Positions 44,781 to 55,544 of a stretch of DNA of 64,000 nt are shown here, one piece after another. The DNA comes from Microbacteriaceae bacterium. Its GTDB lineage: Bacteria; Actinomycetota; Actinomycetes; Actinomycetales; Microbacteriaceae. The position numbers were made by a program, and so were the translations under genes. Under the pieces are notes generated by a model that saw only the letters and a program-made list of their open reading frames with translations, had not been told where the DNA came from and did not search any database. Where the stretch lies: positions 62,001 to 126,000 of the forward strand of contig JAPSJW010000005.1 of assembly GCA_031177985.1 (NCBI GenBank), read 5' to 3'. The stretch's first letter is position 1; each line of letters opens with the position of its first letter.

Positions 44781-45431
44781 CTACGCTCCCTTCACTGCGT
44801 TGCGGACGAAGACGAGACGGCCGCGCGCGCCGGGGACGGCGCCCTTGACCAGGATCAGGCCCTTCTCGGCGTCGACCGAGTGGACGGTGAGTCCCTGCAC
44901 GGTGACGCGCTCGGCACCCATGCGACCGGCCATGCGCATGCCCTTGAAGACACGGCTGGGGGTCGACGAGGCACCGATCGAACCGGGCTTGCGGTGGTTG
45001 CGGTGAGCACCGTGCGAGGCCGAGACGCCCTTGAAGTTGTGGCGCTTCATGACACCCGCGGTGCCCTTGCCCTTGCTGGTGCCGACGACATCGACCTTCT
45101 GGCCGGCCTCGAAGATGTCGACCGTGAGCTCCTGGCCGAGCGTGTACTCGGCGGCGTCTGCGGTGCGGACCTCGGTGAGGTGGCGGCGGGGGGTGACGCC
45201 CGCGGCGTCGAAGTGGCCGGCGAGCGGCTTGTTCACCTTGCGGGGGTCGATCTGACCGTAGGCGATCTGGACGGCGGTGTAGCCGTCCTTCTCCTCCGTG
45301 CGCACCTGGGTGACGACGTTGGGCGTGATCTCCACGACGGTCACAGGGATGAGCTTGTTGTTAGCATCCCAGACCTGGGTCATACCGAGCTTCTTGCCCA
45401 GCAGTCCCTTGGTGGTCCTGGTAATAGACAT
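44781..45431 (-). CDS. rplC: 50S ribosomal protein L3
   Basis: A 216-residue L3. It starts [20 protein letters not shown] and has the centre-reaching loop [20 protein letters not shown] and [20 protein letters not shown]. The start codon is ATG; it follows rpsJ by 23 nt. Confidence 0.97.
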   Translation of the reverse strand: MSITRTTKGLLGKKLGMTQVWDANNKLIPVTVVEITPNVVTQVRTEEKDGYTAVQIAYGQIDPRKVNKPLAGHFDAAGVTPRRHLTEVRTADAAEYTLGQELTVDIFEAGQKVDVVGTSKGKGTAGVMKRHNFKGVSASHGAHRNHRKPGSIGASSTPSRVFKGMRMAGRMGAERVTVQGLTVHSVDAEKGLILVKGAVPGARGRLVFVRNAVKGA

Positions 45432-45454
45432 GGGTTTCCTCAGCCTCTAGAACT

Positions 45455-45763
45455 TCAGAGCTTGATCTCGATGTTGACGTCGGCGGGCAGGTCGAGGCGC
45501 ATGAGCGAGTCGACCGCCTTCGGCGTCGGATCGATGATGTCGATGAGCCGCTTGTGGGTGCGCTTCTCGAAGTGCTCGCGGCTGTCCTTGTACTTGTGGG
45601 GGGAACGGATGACGACCACCACGTTCTTCTCGGTAGGGAGGGGCACCGGCCCGACGACGGTCGCACCCGCGCGGGTCACCGTGTCGACGATCTTGCGTGC
45701 GGAGGTGTCGATCACCTCGTGGTCGTACGACTTGAGCCGGATGCGGATCTTCTGTCCCGCCAT
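45455..45763 (-). CDS. rpsJ: 30S ribosomal protein S10
   Basis: A 102-residue S10 (NusE), also a NusB partner in antitermination. It begins [20 protein letters not shown] and ends [18 protein letters not shown] 45763 has an AGGAAGAGAG stretch upstream; a longer frame to 45856 is not conserved. First gene of the S10 operon, with a leader region of about 300-400 nt. It is separated from tuf by three unrelated genes. Confidence 0.97.
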   Translation of the reverse strand: MAGQKIRIRLKSYDHEVIDTSARKIVDTVTRAGATVVGPVPLPTEKNVVVVIRSPHKYKDSREHFEKRTHKRLIDIIDPTPKAVDSLMRLDLPADVNIEIKL

Positions 45764-45855
45764 GTGACTGCTCTCTTCCTGTTGGACGCGCGCGCCGGTA
45801 CCCGACGCTCTCGCTCGCGCAGCACTTCTGCTTGCGCACCACTGTTCTTCTGCCA

Positions 45856-45990
45856 ATGGCCCCGATGATGGAACCCGTCGACACCCTCCCGCGATCGGGA
45901 GACGGCCTCGACGAGCTCGACCTCGGCGCCTGCCTCGACGGCCCGGTGCGCGGACGCACGTATCCCCTGCGGGAATGGGATGTCGATTGA
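45856..45990 (+). CDS. Possible small protein gene (44 codons) antisense to the S10 leader
   Basis: An ATG-to-TGA frame of 44 codons whose third positions are mostly G or C, like real genes here. The product ends with [18 protein letters not shown], which reads more like protein than random translation. There is no SD before the ATG, and the frame stays open upstream of it, so coding is unproven. It runs opposite to the S10 operon. It may be a conserved small protein, a gene remnant, or chance. Confidence 0.3.
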   Translation: MAPMMEPVDTLPRSGDGLDELDLGACLDGPVRGRTYPLREWDVD

Positions 45991-46085
45991 GCTGCGTCCC
46001 TGCTTCCCGCGGCCTAGATCTCGAATCTATGCACTGCCCTGGAAGTGATCCGCACGACGACGCACGCGGAATTTGGAACTACGAC

Positions 46086-46115
46086 AGTCTGCCATAGGCG
46101 ACGACATCGCTGCAA
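46086..46115 (-). promoter_or_regulatory. Candidate S10 operon promoter
   Basis: Minus strand: -35 TTGCAG (46110-46115), 18-nt spacer, TG-extended -10 CAGACT (46086-46091). It would give a leader of about 320 nt. Weak call. Confidence 0.3.
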
Positions 46116-46173
46116 CCCGGGCGTGTCGCGCACGGCGTGTCGCGTCCGCAACTCTCAGCAGAGTACCCCGGGG

Positions 46174-46866
46174 TCACGTCCGGATGGGCCGGTCGGCGGG
46201 CGCGCCGCGGCGGGAGGCGGCGACGAGCAGCGCGGCGCCCGCGCCGTAGATGACGACGGATGCCGCGAGCGCGGCCGCTCCCCCGAGCCACGCGATCACG
46301 GCCGCGCCGGCCGCGGCGCCGACGCCCATGGCGAGCACCGCGAGCAGCCGCTGCACCCAGCTCTGTCCGCGTCCGCCGGCGAGCCGGGAGTCGCGGGCGA
46401 GGTTCGCGACCGTGTTGGTCACGACGATCGTCGTGACGTCGCTGTTGCCCACCGGCTTCACCGCCGACACCTGTCCGCCCATCACGGCGGCGAGCAGGAA
46501 GGTGACGGCGAGCAGCACCGGCTCGGGCAGCTCGCCGAGCACGGACCACACGACGGCGAGCGCGACCAGCAGGGCGCCACCCGCGACGAGCACGACGACG
46601 GAGCCCCGAGGCAGTGCTCCGGGCTGGTGTCCGCGCCCGACGATGCGGCCCGACACGATGGAGCCTGCGACGAACCCGGCCAGCGCGATCGCGTTGTTGA
46701 GGAACGGCACGTCGCCCACCCCGACGAGCGCGAACCCGAGGAAGAGCACGTTGCCGGTCATGTTGCCCGTGAAGACCCGGTCGAGCGAGAGATAGCTGAC
46801 AGCGTCGATCGCCCCGGTCGCCGCCGTCAGCAGCAGGAGCCCCGCGATCGCGACGCGCGGGCTCAC
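46174..46866 (-). CDS. YoaK/DUF1275 family membrane protein
   Basis: A 230-residue protein with about six hydrophobic helices and the DUF1275 pattern: ATGAIDAVSYLSLDRVFTGN, MTGNVLFLGFAL, and GGQVSAVKPVGNSDVTTIVV. The molecular function of this family is not established. GTG 46866 overlaps the stop of the gamma-glutamyltransferase gene by 4 bp (GTGA), so they form an operon. Ends with a basic tail. Confidence 0.85.
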   Translation of the reverse strand: MSPRVAIAGLLLLTAATGAIDAVSYLSLDRVFTGNMTGNVLFLGFALVGVGDVPFLNNAIALAGFVAGSIVSGRIVGRGHQPGALPRGSVVVLVAGGALLVALAVVWSVLGELPEPVLLAVTFLLAAVMGGQVSAVKPVGNSDVTTIVVTNTVANLARDSRLAGGRGQSWVQRLLAVLAMGVGAAAGAAVIAWLGGAAALAASVVIYGAGAALLVAASRRGAPADRPIRT

Positions 46867-48671
46867 CGGCCCACCGCGTAGCCCTGCATGCCGCGGGGGT
46901 TCGCTGCGGCGACGAGCATGCCGTCGGAGCGGACACCCGCCGCCGAGATGCGCCCGAGCGACCAGGCCGGCTGCTCGACGACGTCGTGTCCGCGCGCCCG
47001 CAGGTCGGTCATCACGTGCTCGCCGAGACGCGACTCCGCATGCAGCCCCAGCGCCTCCACCTCGCGCGGCCAGAACGACGAGACGAGGTGCGTGGTGTGC
47101 CATGAGGGCGCATCGATCGCCGCCTGGAGGTTCGCCCCGAAGCACAGCGCGTGCAGGAGGAACGGGACGGTCCACTGGTCCTGCTGGTCGCCGCCCGGGG
47201 TGCCGAAGGCGAACCGCGGCGTGCCGTCGTCGCGCAGCACCATGCCGGGGCTGAGGGTCGTGCGCGGGCGCTTGCCCGGCTCGAGGGAGTTCGGCAGTCC
47301 CGGCTCCAGCCAGAACATCTGCGCGCGGGTGGGCAGCGAGAAGCCGAGGCCCGGGATCACCGGGGAGCTCTGCAGCCAGGCGCCACTCGGTGTGGCCGAG
47401 ACGGCGTTGCCCCAGCGGTCGACGACGTCGAGGTGGCAGGTGTCGCCCTTCGTGAGCCCCGAGGTGCGCACGGTGGGCTCGCCGACGCCGCTCGTGACGC
47501 CCAGTGCCGCGAGGCGCGCGGGGTCGACGGATGCTCCGCCGAGCGCCGCCGCCGGCAGCCTCCCGGTGCGGCTCCCGGGCGATCCCGGCCGCAGGTCTGC
47601 CGAGGCGACCGGGCTGATCTCGGCGATGCGGGCATCCGTGTACTCGTCGGAGAGCAGCGCGTCGAGCGGCACGTCGGTGAACTCCGGATCGCCGTAGAAG
47701 GCGTCTCGGTCGGCGAAGGCGAGCTTCGCGGCCTCGGTGACCGCGTGCACCAGGTCGGCGCTGCCCGGCTCGGCGTCGGCGACGCCCAGCCGCTCGAGCA
47801 TCCGCAGCTGCTGCAGCAGGGCCGGGCCCTGGCTCCACGCGCCGGGCTTCAGCACGCGGGCACCCGCGAAGTCGACGGATGCCGCCTGCTCGACGGGCGG
47901 AGACCAGCCGGCGAGGTCGTCGCCGGTCAGGAGACCCGCGTGCTCGGTGCCCGAGGTGTCGAGCACCGGCTCGCGCACGAACGCGTCGATCGCGTCGGCG
48001 ACGAAGCCGCGGTAGAACGCCTCTCGGGCGGCCAGCGCCTGTTCACGCGGATCGCTCGACGCGGACTCGCCCGCGGCGATCAGCCGTTCGAAGGTGTCGG
48101 CGAGATCGGGATTCGCGAAGCGGGCGCCGGCGTCGGGCACGACGCCGCCCGGAAGGTAGACCGCTGCGGAGGTGGGCCAGGCGTCGCGCAGCATCCCTTC
48201 GACCCGGCCGATGGTCGCGGCCGCGGTCGGCAGCAGCGGATGCCCCGAGCGCGCGTAGTGCACGGCGTAGCCGAGGATGTCGCGCAGCGGCAGCGTTCCG
48301 TGCCGGGCGAGCAGCTCCATCCAGGCGCCGAAGGCGCCGGGGACCACCGCGGAGAGGTGGCCCGTGCCCGGCACCAGGTCGAGTCCGAGCCGCTCGAACG
48401 CCTCGATGGTCGCGGCCGCCGGCGCAGGACCCTGGCCGCAGACGACCCAGGAGGACCCGGACGCCGCGTCGTAGCCGATGATCGGCGCGTCGCCGCCGAG
48501 CCCGTTCAGGTGCGGCTCGACGACGTGCAGGGTCGTGCCCATCGCGACGGCGGCGTCGAACGCGTTGCCGCCTCGCTCGAGCACGGCCATGCCCGCAGCA
48601 GACGCCAGCCAGTGCGTGGACGCGGTCATGCCGAAGGAGCCGACCAGTTCGGGGCGCGTGGTGAAGGTCAC
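46863..48671 (-). CDS. Gamma-glutamyltransferase family N-terminal nucleophile hydrolase
   Basis: A 602-residue Ntn hydrolase of the Ggt family. The autocatalytic cut and nucleophile are predicted at T411 in KGDTCHLDVVDRWGN, followed by SATPSG. The large-subunit half has LERGGNAFDAAVAMGTTLHV and LNGLGGDAPIIGY. No signal peptide is visible, so it is probably cytoplasmic, unlike classical periplasmic Ggt. The TCHLD context (rather than TTHxS) and the lack of a signal resemble YwrD-type or acylase-like members. Substrate could be glutathione, mycothiol-related conjugates or another gamma-glutamyl or acyl compound. It lies 20 nt behind the topoisomerase IB gene. Confidence 0.87.
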   Translation of the reverse strand: MTFTTRPELVGSFGMTASTHWLASAAGMAVLERGGNAFDAAVAMGTTLHVVEPHLNGLGGDAPIIGYDAASGSSWVVCGQGPAPAAATIEAFERLGLDLVPGTGHLSAVVPGAFGAWMELLARHGTLPLRDILGYAVHYARSGHPLLPTAAATIGRVEGMLRDAWPTSAAVYLPGGVVPDAGARFANPDLADTFERLIAAGESASSDPREQALAAREAFYRGFVADAIDAFVREPVLDTSGTEHAGLLTGDDLAGWSPPVEQAASVDFAGARVLKPGAWSQGPALLQQLRMLERLGVADAEPGSADLVHAVTEAAKLAFADRDAFYGDPEFTDVPLDALLSDEYTDARIAEISPVASADLRPGSPGSRTGRLPAAALGGASVDPARLAALGVTSGVGEPTVRTSGLTKGDTCHLDVVDRWGNAVSATPSGAWLQSSPVIPGLGFSLPTRAQMFWLEPGLPNSLEPGKRPRTTLSPGMVLRDDGTPRFAFGTPGGDQQDQWTVPFLLHALCFGANLQAAIDAPSWHTTHLVSSFWPREVEALGLHAESRLGEHVMTDLRARGHDVVEQPAWSLGRISAAGVRSDGMLVAAANPRGMQGYAVGR

Positions 48672-48690
48672 GGGTTCATCCTCCCGGAGG

Positions 48691-49659
48691 TCATTCGAAC
48701 AGCATCGCGCGCAGCTCGCTCTCGGCGGAGTCGAGGCGCTTCGGGTCGATCGTGCGGCCCTCGAGGTAGCAGTCGATCACCCGCGGGTCGACGTAGCTCG
48801 CGCGGGCGATCGTCGGGGTGTTGCCGAGCTCGTCCGCTGTGTCGCGCATCGCCTGGGCGATCGCCTTCCGACGGGCGCGGTCGGTCGGCTGTGGTCCCTG
48901 CCGCGCGAGGCTCCGAGCGGCGGCCACCGTGCCGTGCAGGGTGCGGAAGTCCTTCGCGGTGAAGTCCTCCCCCGTGCGGAGCTTGACGTACTCGTTGATG
49001 TCGGATGCCTGCAGCGGATGCCAGCCCTTCGCATCCCGAAAGGCCAGCAGCCGGGCGTTCGGTCCGCGCCGCTTGAGGCCCCGCACGACGCTGGCGAGGT
49101 CGGGGTCGCGGATCTCCGAGTCCCAGTCCTTGCCGCTCTTGCCCGGGAACGCGAGCCGCACGATGTCGCCCGCCACGCTCGCGTGAGCGCCGAGCAGGGT
49201 CGTGAGCCCGTGGCTGCCGTTCGCCTCCGCGTAGCGCTCAGACCCGACCCGCAGGTGGGCGGTGTCGAGCATCCGGAAGCCTGCGGCGAGGCCCCGTTCG
49301 CGATCGGGGTCGGGGCGTCGGAGGTCCATCGTGACGAAGCGCCTCGCGGTGGGCAGCGACTCCGCGAGAGCGAGCATCCGGTCGAACTTGATCCGATCCT
49401 TCTGCTCGCGCCAGGTCGGATGGTAGATGTACTGCCTGCGGCCCGCGCCGTCGATGCCGGTCGCCTGGATGTGCCCGTTCTCGTAGGGGGCGATCCACAC
49501 GTCGGTCCAGGCTGGCGGGATGGCGAGCCGCTCGCAGCGCTCGCGGAGAGCCGGATCGGTGATCGTGGTGCCGTCGACGTCGCGGTAGGTGAAGCCTTTG
49601 CCCGTCCTCAGCCGGCGGATGCCTCGACCGCTCGAGTTGCTGCGTCGGAGCCGGACCAT
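48691..49659 (-). CDS. DNA topoisomerase IB (poxvirus-like)
   Basis: A 322-residue bacterial type IB topoisomerase, which relaxes supercoils through a 3'-phosphotyrosyl intermediate. The N-terminal part has GFTYRDVDGTTITDPALRER and PPAWTDVWIAPYENGHIQAT. The catalytic domain has LRVGSERYAEANGSHGLTTL and the nucleophile Y289 in ASYVDPRVID. The family is scattered among bacteria and often horizontally acquired. It lies between tuf and rpsJ, an unusual place, and probably leads a three-gene unit with the transferase and DUF1275 genes. The divergent-side neighbour tuf is closed by a terminator. Confidence 0.93.
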   Translation of the reverse strand: MVRLRRSNSSGRGIRRLRTGKGFTYRDVDGTTITDPALRERCERLAIPPAWTDVWIAPYENGHIQATGIDGAGRRQYIYHPTWREQKDRIKFDRMLALAESLPTARRFVTMDLRRPDPDRERGLAAGFRMLDTAHLRVGSERYAEANGSHGLTTLLGAHASVAGDIVRLAFPGKSGKDWDSEIRDPDLASVVRGLKRRGPNARLLAFRDAKGWHPLQASDINEYVKLRTGEDFTAKDFRTLHGTVAAARSLARQGPQPTDRARRKAIAQAMRDTADELGNTPTIARASYVDPRVIDCYLEGRTIDPKRLDSAESELRAMLFE

Positions 49660-49723
49660 CCCCCTAGTCGATCACGCCGACCCGCGCAGGGGTTGGGGGT
49701 TGCGCCGGACCCCGCGAACGACG

Positions 49724-49755
49724 AAGGGGCCGGACTCCGAAGAGTCCGACCCCTT
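49724..49755 (-). terminator. Intrinsic terminator of the str operon (after tuf)
   Basis: A 14-bp stem with one mismatch (49724-49737 and 49742-49755, 4-nt loop) lies 18 nt past the tuf stop. It separates tuf from the topoisomerase unit. Confidence 0.85.
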
Positions 49756-49773
49756 GTCAGTGGTTCCGGAGAA

Positions 49774-50967
49774 CTACTTGACGATCTTCGTGACCTTGCC
49801 GGCGCCCACGGTGCGGCCACCCTCACGGATGGCGAAGCCGAGGCCCTCCTCCATGGCGATCGGCTGGATGAGCTCGACCGTCATGTCGGTGGTGTCGCCG
49901 GGCATGACCATCTCGGTGCCCTCGGGCAGCGTGATGACGCCGGTGACGTCGGTGGTGCGGAAGTAGAACTGCGGACGGTAGTTCGCGTAGAACGGGTTGT
50001 GACGCCCACCCTCGTCCTTCGACAGGATGTACGCGGTGCCCTCGAACTGGGTGTGCGGCGTGACCGAGCCCGGCTTCACGACGACCTGGCCGCGCTCGAC
50101 GTCCTCGCGCTTGGTGCCGCGGAGGAGCAGACCGCAGTTCTCGCCGGCCCAGGCCTCGTCGAGCTGCTTGTGGAACATCTCGATACCGGTGACCGTGGTC
50201 TTCTGCGTCGGGCGGATGCCGACGATCTCGACCTCGGAGTTGATCGCGAGGGTGCCGCGCTCGGCACGGCCGGTGACGACCGTTCCACGACCGGTGATGG
50301 TGAAAACGTCCTCGATGGGCATGAGGAACGGCTTGTCCCTGTCACGCACCGGGTCGGGGACGTTCTCGTCCACGGCCTCCATGAGGTCGAGGACCGACTG
50401 CGTCCACTGGGCGTCGCCCTCGAGAGCCTTGAGGCCCGAGACACGCACCACGGGGGCGTTGTCGCCGTCGAAGTCCTGGCTGGAGAGGAGCTCGCGAACC
50501 TCGAGCTCGACGAGCTCCAGGATCTCCTCGTCGTCGACCATGTCGGCCTTGTTGAGGGCGACGAGCAGGTACGGCACGCCGACCTGCTTGGCGAGCAGCA
50601 CGTGCTCACGCGTCTGAGCCATCGGACCGTCGGTGGCCGCGACGACCAGGATCGCGCCGTCCATCTGCGCAGCACCGGTGATCATGTTCTTGATGTAGTC
50701 GGCGTGACCCGGGGCGTCGACGTGAGCGTAGTGACGCTTCGGGGTCTCGTACTCGACGTGCGAGATGTTGATCGTGATACCGCGCTGACGCTCCTCGGGA
50801 GCCGAGTCGATCGACGCGAAGTCACGCATGACGTTGACCGACGAGGGGTACTTCTCAGCGAGCACCTTCGAGATCGCGGCGGTGAGCGTGGTCTTGCCGT
50901 GGTCGACGTGACCGATCGTTCCGATGTTGACGTGCGGCTTGGTCCGCTCGAACTTGGCCTTAGCCAC
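49774..50967 (-). CDS. tuf: Elongation factor Tu
   Basis: A 397-residue EF-Tu, which brings aminoacyl-tRNA to the ribosome. G1 is GHVDHGKT, G3 is DAPGH, G4 is NKAD; the C-terminal barrel ends [20 protein letters not shown] 50967 has GGAGG 7 nt upstream. Last gene of the str operon, 110 nt behind fusA, so it may also have a promoter in that gap; I could not identify one securely. Confidence 0.98.
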   Translation of the reverse strand: MAKAKFERTKPHVNIGTIGHVDHGKTTLTAAISKVLAEKYPSSVNVMRDFASIDSAPEERQRGITINISHVEYETPKRHYAHVDAPGHADYIKNMITGAAQMDGAILVVAATDGPMAQTREHVLLAKQVGVPYLLVALNKADMVDDEEILELVELEVRELLSSQDFDGDNAPVVRVSGLKALEGDAQWTQSVLDLMEAVDENVPDPVRDRDKPFLMPIEDVFTITGRGTVVTGRAERGTLAINSEVEIVGIRPTQKTTVTGIEMFHKQLDEAWAGENCGLLLRGTKREDVERGQVVVKPGSVTPHTQFEGTAYILSKDEGGRHNPFYANYRPQFYFRTTDVTGVITLPEGTEMVMPGDTTDMTVELIQPIAMEEGLGFAIREGGRTVGAGKVTKIVK

Positions 50968-51077
50968 TGTGGGTCCTCCTCAGGACTCGGATGCCGGCCT
51001 CCGGAGCGGTTCCGGGGGCGAGGCGGTTGGTGTGTATCTACTGTAGTCGGGCTCTGGCGAACCCTTCCGGGTAAGGG

Positions 51078-53192
<2,115 letters not shown>

Positions 53193-53218
53193 GGGTTTCC
53201 TTTCAGGAAGTGGGTGAT

Positions 53219-53251
53219 CCGGGTGGTGCGGAGGTCGTCCGCACCACCCGG
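53219..53251 (-). other. Hairpin (possible attenuator) between rpsG and fusA
   Basis: A perfect 14-bp stem (53219-53232 and 53238-53251) with a 5-nt loop starts 7 nt after the rpsG stop, within the str operon. Confidence 0.75.
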
Positions 53252-53258
53252 GACGCTG

Positions 53259-53729
53259 CTACCAGCGGTAGTGCGCGAACGCCTTGTTCGACTCGGCCAT
53301 CTTGTGGGTGTCCTCGCGGCGCTTGACCGCGGCACCGAGGCCGTTGCTGGCGTCGAGGATCTCGTTGGTGAGACGCTCGGTCATCGTCTTCTCGCGGCGG
53401 GCCTTCGAGTAGGAGACCAGCCAGCGCAGGGCGAGGGTGTTGGCGCGGTGCGGCTTGACCTCGACCGGAACCTGGTAGGTCGAGCCACCGACGCGGCGGC
53501 TCTTGACCTCGAGGGTCGGGCGCACGTTGTCGAGCGCCTTCTTGAGCACGACGACGGCATCCTGACCGCTCTTCGACGCGACGCCCTCGAGCGCGCTGTA
53601 GACGATGCGCTCGGCGATGGCCTTCTTGCCGTCGAGCAGGATCTTGTTGACGAGCTGGCTGACGACCGGTGCTCCGTAGACCGGGTCAGCGACGACGGGG
53701 CGCTTCGGCGCGGGTCCCTTGCGGGGCAT
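53259..53729 (-). CDS. rpsG: 30S ribosomal protein S7
   Basis: A 156-residue S7 that organises the 30S head. It begins [20 protein letters not shown] and ends [19 protein letters not shown] 53729 overlaps the rpsL stop by 1 nt (TAATG). In E. coli S7 represses this operon. Confidence 0.98.
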   Translation of the reverse strand: MPRKGPAPKRPVVADPVYGAPVVSQLVNKILLDGKKAIAERIVYSALEGVASKSGQDAVVVLKKALDNVRPTLEVKSRRVGGSTYQVPVEVKPHRANTLALRWLVSYSKARREKTMTERLTNEILDASNGLGAAVKRREDTHKMAESNKAFAHYRW

Positions 53730-54103
53730 TACTTCTTCTCCATCTTCGCGCCGTAGCGGCTGCGAGCCTGCTTGCGGTTCTTGACGGCCTGCGTGTCGAG
53801 CGCGCCGCGGATGATCTTGTAGCGCACGCCGGGAAGGTCCTTCACACGACCGCCGCGCACGAGCACCATCGAGTGCTCCTGCAGGTTGTGGCCCTCACCG
53901 GGGATGTACGCGGTGACCTCGGTGCCGTTCGCGAGCTTGACGCGGGCGACCTTGCGAAGTGCCGAGTTCGGCTTCTTGGGAGTCGTGGTGTAGACGCGGG
54001 TGCATGTTCCGCGCTGTTGCGGGTTGCCCTTGAGGGCGGGCGCCTTCGTCTTCACGATCTTCGGCGCACGGCCCTTGCGGACCAACTGCTGAATGGTGGG
54101 CAC
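53729..54103 (-). CDS. rpsL: 30S ribosomal protein S12
   Basis: A 124-residue S12, the decoding-centre protein. [20 protein letters not shown] and [20 protein letters not shown] have lysines at the positions where streptomycin-resistance changes occur, so the sequence looks wild type. The Asp that can be methylthiolated (VKDLPG) is present. GTG 54103 has AAGGAG 5 nt upstream. First gene of the str operon. Confidence 0.98.
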   Translation of the reverse strand: MPTIQQLVRKGRAPKIVKTKAPALKGNPQQRGTCTRVYTTTPKKPNSALRKVARVKLANGTEVTAYIPGEGHNLQEHSMVLVRGGRVKDLPGVRYKIIRGALDTQAVKNRKQARSRYGAKMEKK

Positions 54104-54416
54104 TGATTCTCCTTGTTACTGCACGGTGACAGTTGCTTTACGCAAAAGCGGCCACGGGCATCCGTATGAAGGAATGCGTCGTGGGTTGTTGTGACCACAC
54201 GCCGGAACACGATTCAGTGTCCGTGAGTGGTATGCCGTGGGAGCCGATCCGTCTGCACGGATCGAACTCGACTTCGCATGGCGAGCCGCCGCAGACCCCG
54301 CGTGCCTGTCAAGGCACGACTGAGGCGCACGACCGAGCGCACACCCGCAAAATACTAAGCCTTCGGGTGCACAGGGTCAAACGTCGGCCGGTGCGGCCCT
54401 ATTCCCCGGGCCGGGC
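54104..54416. other. 313-bp intergenic region: str operon promoter and structured leader
   Basis: It holds the rpsL promoter and an approximately 240-nt leader with two perfect hairpins: 54245-54252/54257-54264 (8 bp) and 54301-54307/54312-54318 (7 bp). No convincing leader peptide or other gene was seen. Confidence 0.65.
54352..54380 (-). promoter_or_regulatory. Promoter of the str operon (rpsL-rpsG-fusA-tuf)
   Basis: Minus strand: -35 TTGACC (54375-54380), 17-nt spacer, -10 TAGTAT (54352-54357). It is among the best promoter matches in the window and lies about 250 nt before rpsL. Confidence 0.75.
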
Positions 54417-55463
54417 TCAGTAGGCCGGACGGTGACGCGCCTCGGCGCGCTCGCGCTCGAACTCGTCGCGGGCGGCGGCGTTGCGGGCCTTCACCCGGCG
54501 GCCGCGGGCCGCGATGGCCGCACCGGTCCAGAGGGCGACCTCGCGGGCGAGGAGCAGCGCCGCCACGAGCTCGGGCCGCGTGAGCAGCTCGAAGAGCGCG
54601 TCGCCGGCCTCGGCGGGCGTCATCGCGGTGACTCCCAGCCCGAGCAGGATGACGCCGATCGTGACGACGTAGACGAGCAGCGCCACGACGAGGCTGCCGA
54701 GCACGTGCGCCCACCAGCCGGCCCGGTTGACGATGAGCACCAGCAGCACGAAAGCCACGAAGAACGCGATCACGGGCACGTAGAACGGCGGCCGCGCGAG
54801 GAAGTCGAAGACGACGCCGTCGCGCACCGTCGAGTAGATGGCGGCGATGACGAGCGCGAGCAGGGCCGCGAAGACCAGGGTCGCTCCGAGCGCCAGCAGA
54901 GTGCCGAACAGGCGGTTGCCCTTCGCCTTCGGCGGGGTGGGCTCCCTGACGTAGACGATCTGCGGGGTGTGCGGCTGTGCGGGCGACTGGGTCGCCACGG
55001 CACCGGGGTCGGCAGTCGCGACAACGGGCTCGACGGGGGTCGGCTGCGCGGGGGCGACGTCGACGGGTGGCGCCTGCGGTTCGGGTCCCACGGCGTCCGG
55101 GATCTCGGCCGGGGCGCGGGCGGGCTCGGACGCGGGAGGCTCGACGAGCGCGGGCGGCTCGTGCCGCGTGTCGTCGACGGCGGCGGGCTGCTGCTGCACC
55201 TCGTCCACCAGGGCGGGCGGCTCCTCGGGAGCCGGAGCGCGGTAGTCCTCCGCGGTGGCGGGAACGAGCGGCTGGTCGCTCGAGCTCGCGTGCTCGAACG
55301 AGGAGACCGGCTGGTAGGCCTGCTCCTGGTCGTCCTGCGAGTCGTCCGCGTCCTGCGCGTCGGCGGGCGGCGCTGCCGCGTCCTGCGGTTCGACGGGCTG
55401 GGCTCCGATGGGCTCTCGCTCGGTCGGGCCGTCGGGGTCGGTGTTGCGGGGGGTGTCGCTCAC
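54417..55463 (-). CDS. Membrane protein with long acidic Pro/Ala-rich N-terminus, unknown function
   Basis: A 348-residue protein that I do not recognise. The first 175 or so residues are rich in Pro, Ala, Glu and Gln and should be disordered. Then come about four membrane helices (LFGTLLALGATLVFAALLAL; FYVPVIAFFVAFVLLVLIVN; VLGSLVVALLVYVVTIGVIL; and a weaker fourth) and a basic cytoplasmic tail (RRVKARNAAARDEFERERAE). It sits between the str operon and the pilus genes, both separated from it by regulatory sequence. Start ATG 55463. Confidence 0.75.
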   Translation of the reverse strand: MSDTPRNTDPDGPTEREPIGAQPVEPQDAAAPPADAQDADDSQDDQEQAYQPVSSFEHASSSDQPLVPATAEDYRAPAPEEPPALVDEVQQQPAAVDDTRHEPPALVEPPASEPARAPAEIPDAVGPEPQAPPVDVAPAQPTPVEPVVATADPGAVATQSPAQPHTPQIVYVREPTPPKAKGNRLFGTLLALGATLVFAALLALVIAAIYSTVRDGVVFDFLARPPFYVPVIAFFVAFVLLVLIVNRAGWWAHVLGSLVVALLVYVVTIGVILLGLGVTAMTPAEAGDALFELLTRPELVAALLLAREVALWTGAAIAARGRRVKARNAAARDEFERERAEARHRPAY

Positions 55464-55480
55464 GGTCGTCCTCCTCGAAA

Positions 55481-55520
55481 CCTCGGGCCCGTCGCTGTCA
55501 CTGTAGCAACGGGCCCGAGG
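55481..55520 (-). terminator. Intrinsic terminator after pilO
   Basis: A long hairpin with a 12-bp perfect base (55481-55492 and 55509-55520), extended by three more pairs past one mismatch, lies 24 nt after the pilO stop. Confidence 0.85.
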
Positions 55521-55544
55521 CTCTCAGGAGAGGCTTGCGGTCGG

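Larger units (their letters stand above)
45764..46173. other. 410-bp intergenic region: S10 operon promoter and leader
   Basis: No confident gene lies here. It holds a possible S10 promoter near 46086-46115, a second -10-like TAGATT at 46024-46029 (minus strand), a 6-bp hairpin at 45886-45901, and a 44-codon plus-strand frame at 45856-45990. The rest shows nothing recognisable. Confidence 0.6.

Noticed and set aside
51000-51077. Separate promoter for tuf in the fusA-tuf gap
   Set aside because: A TAGATA -10-like box is visible on the minus strand but no acceptable -35 lies at 16-18 nt, so I did not call it.
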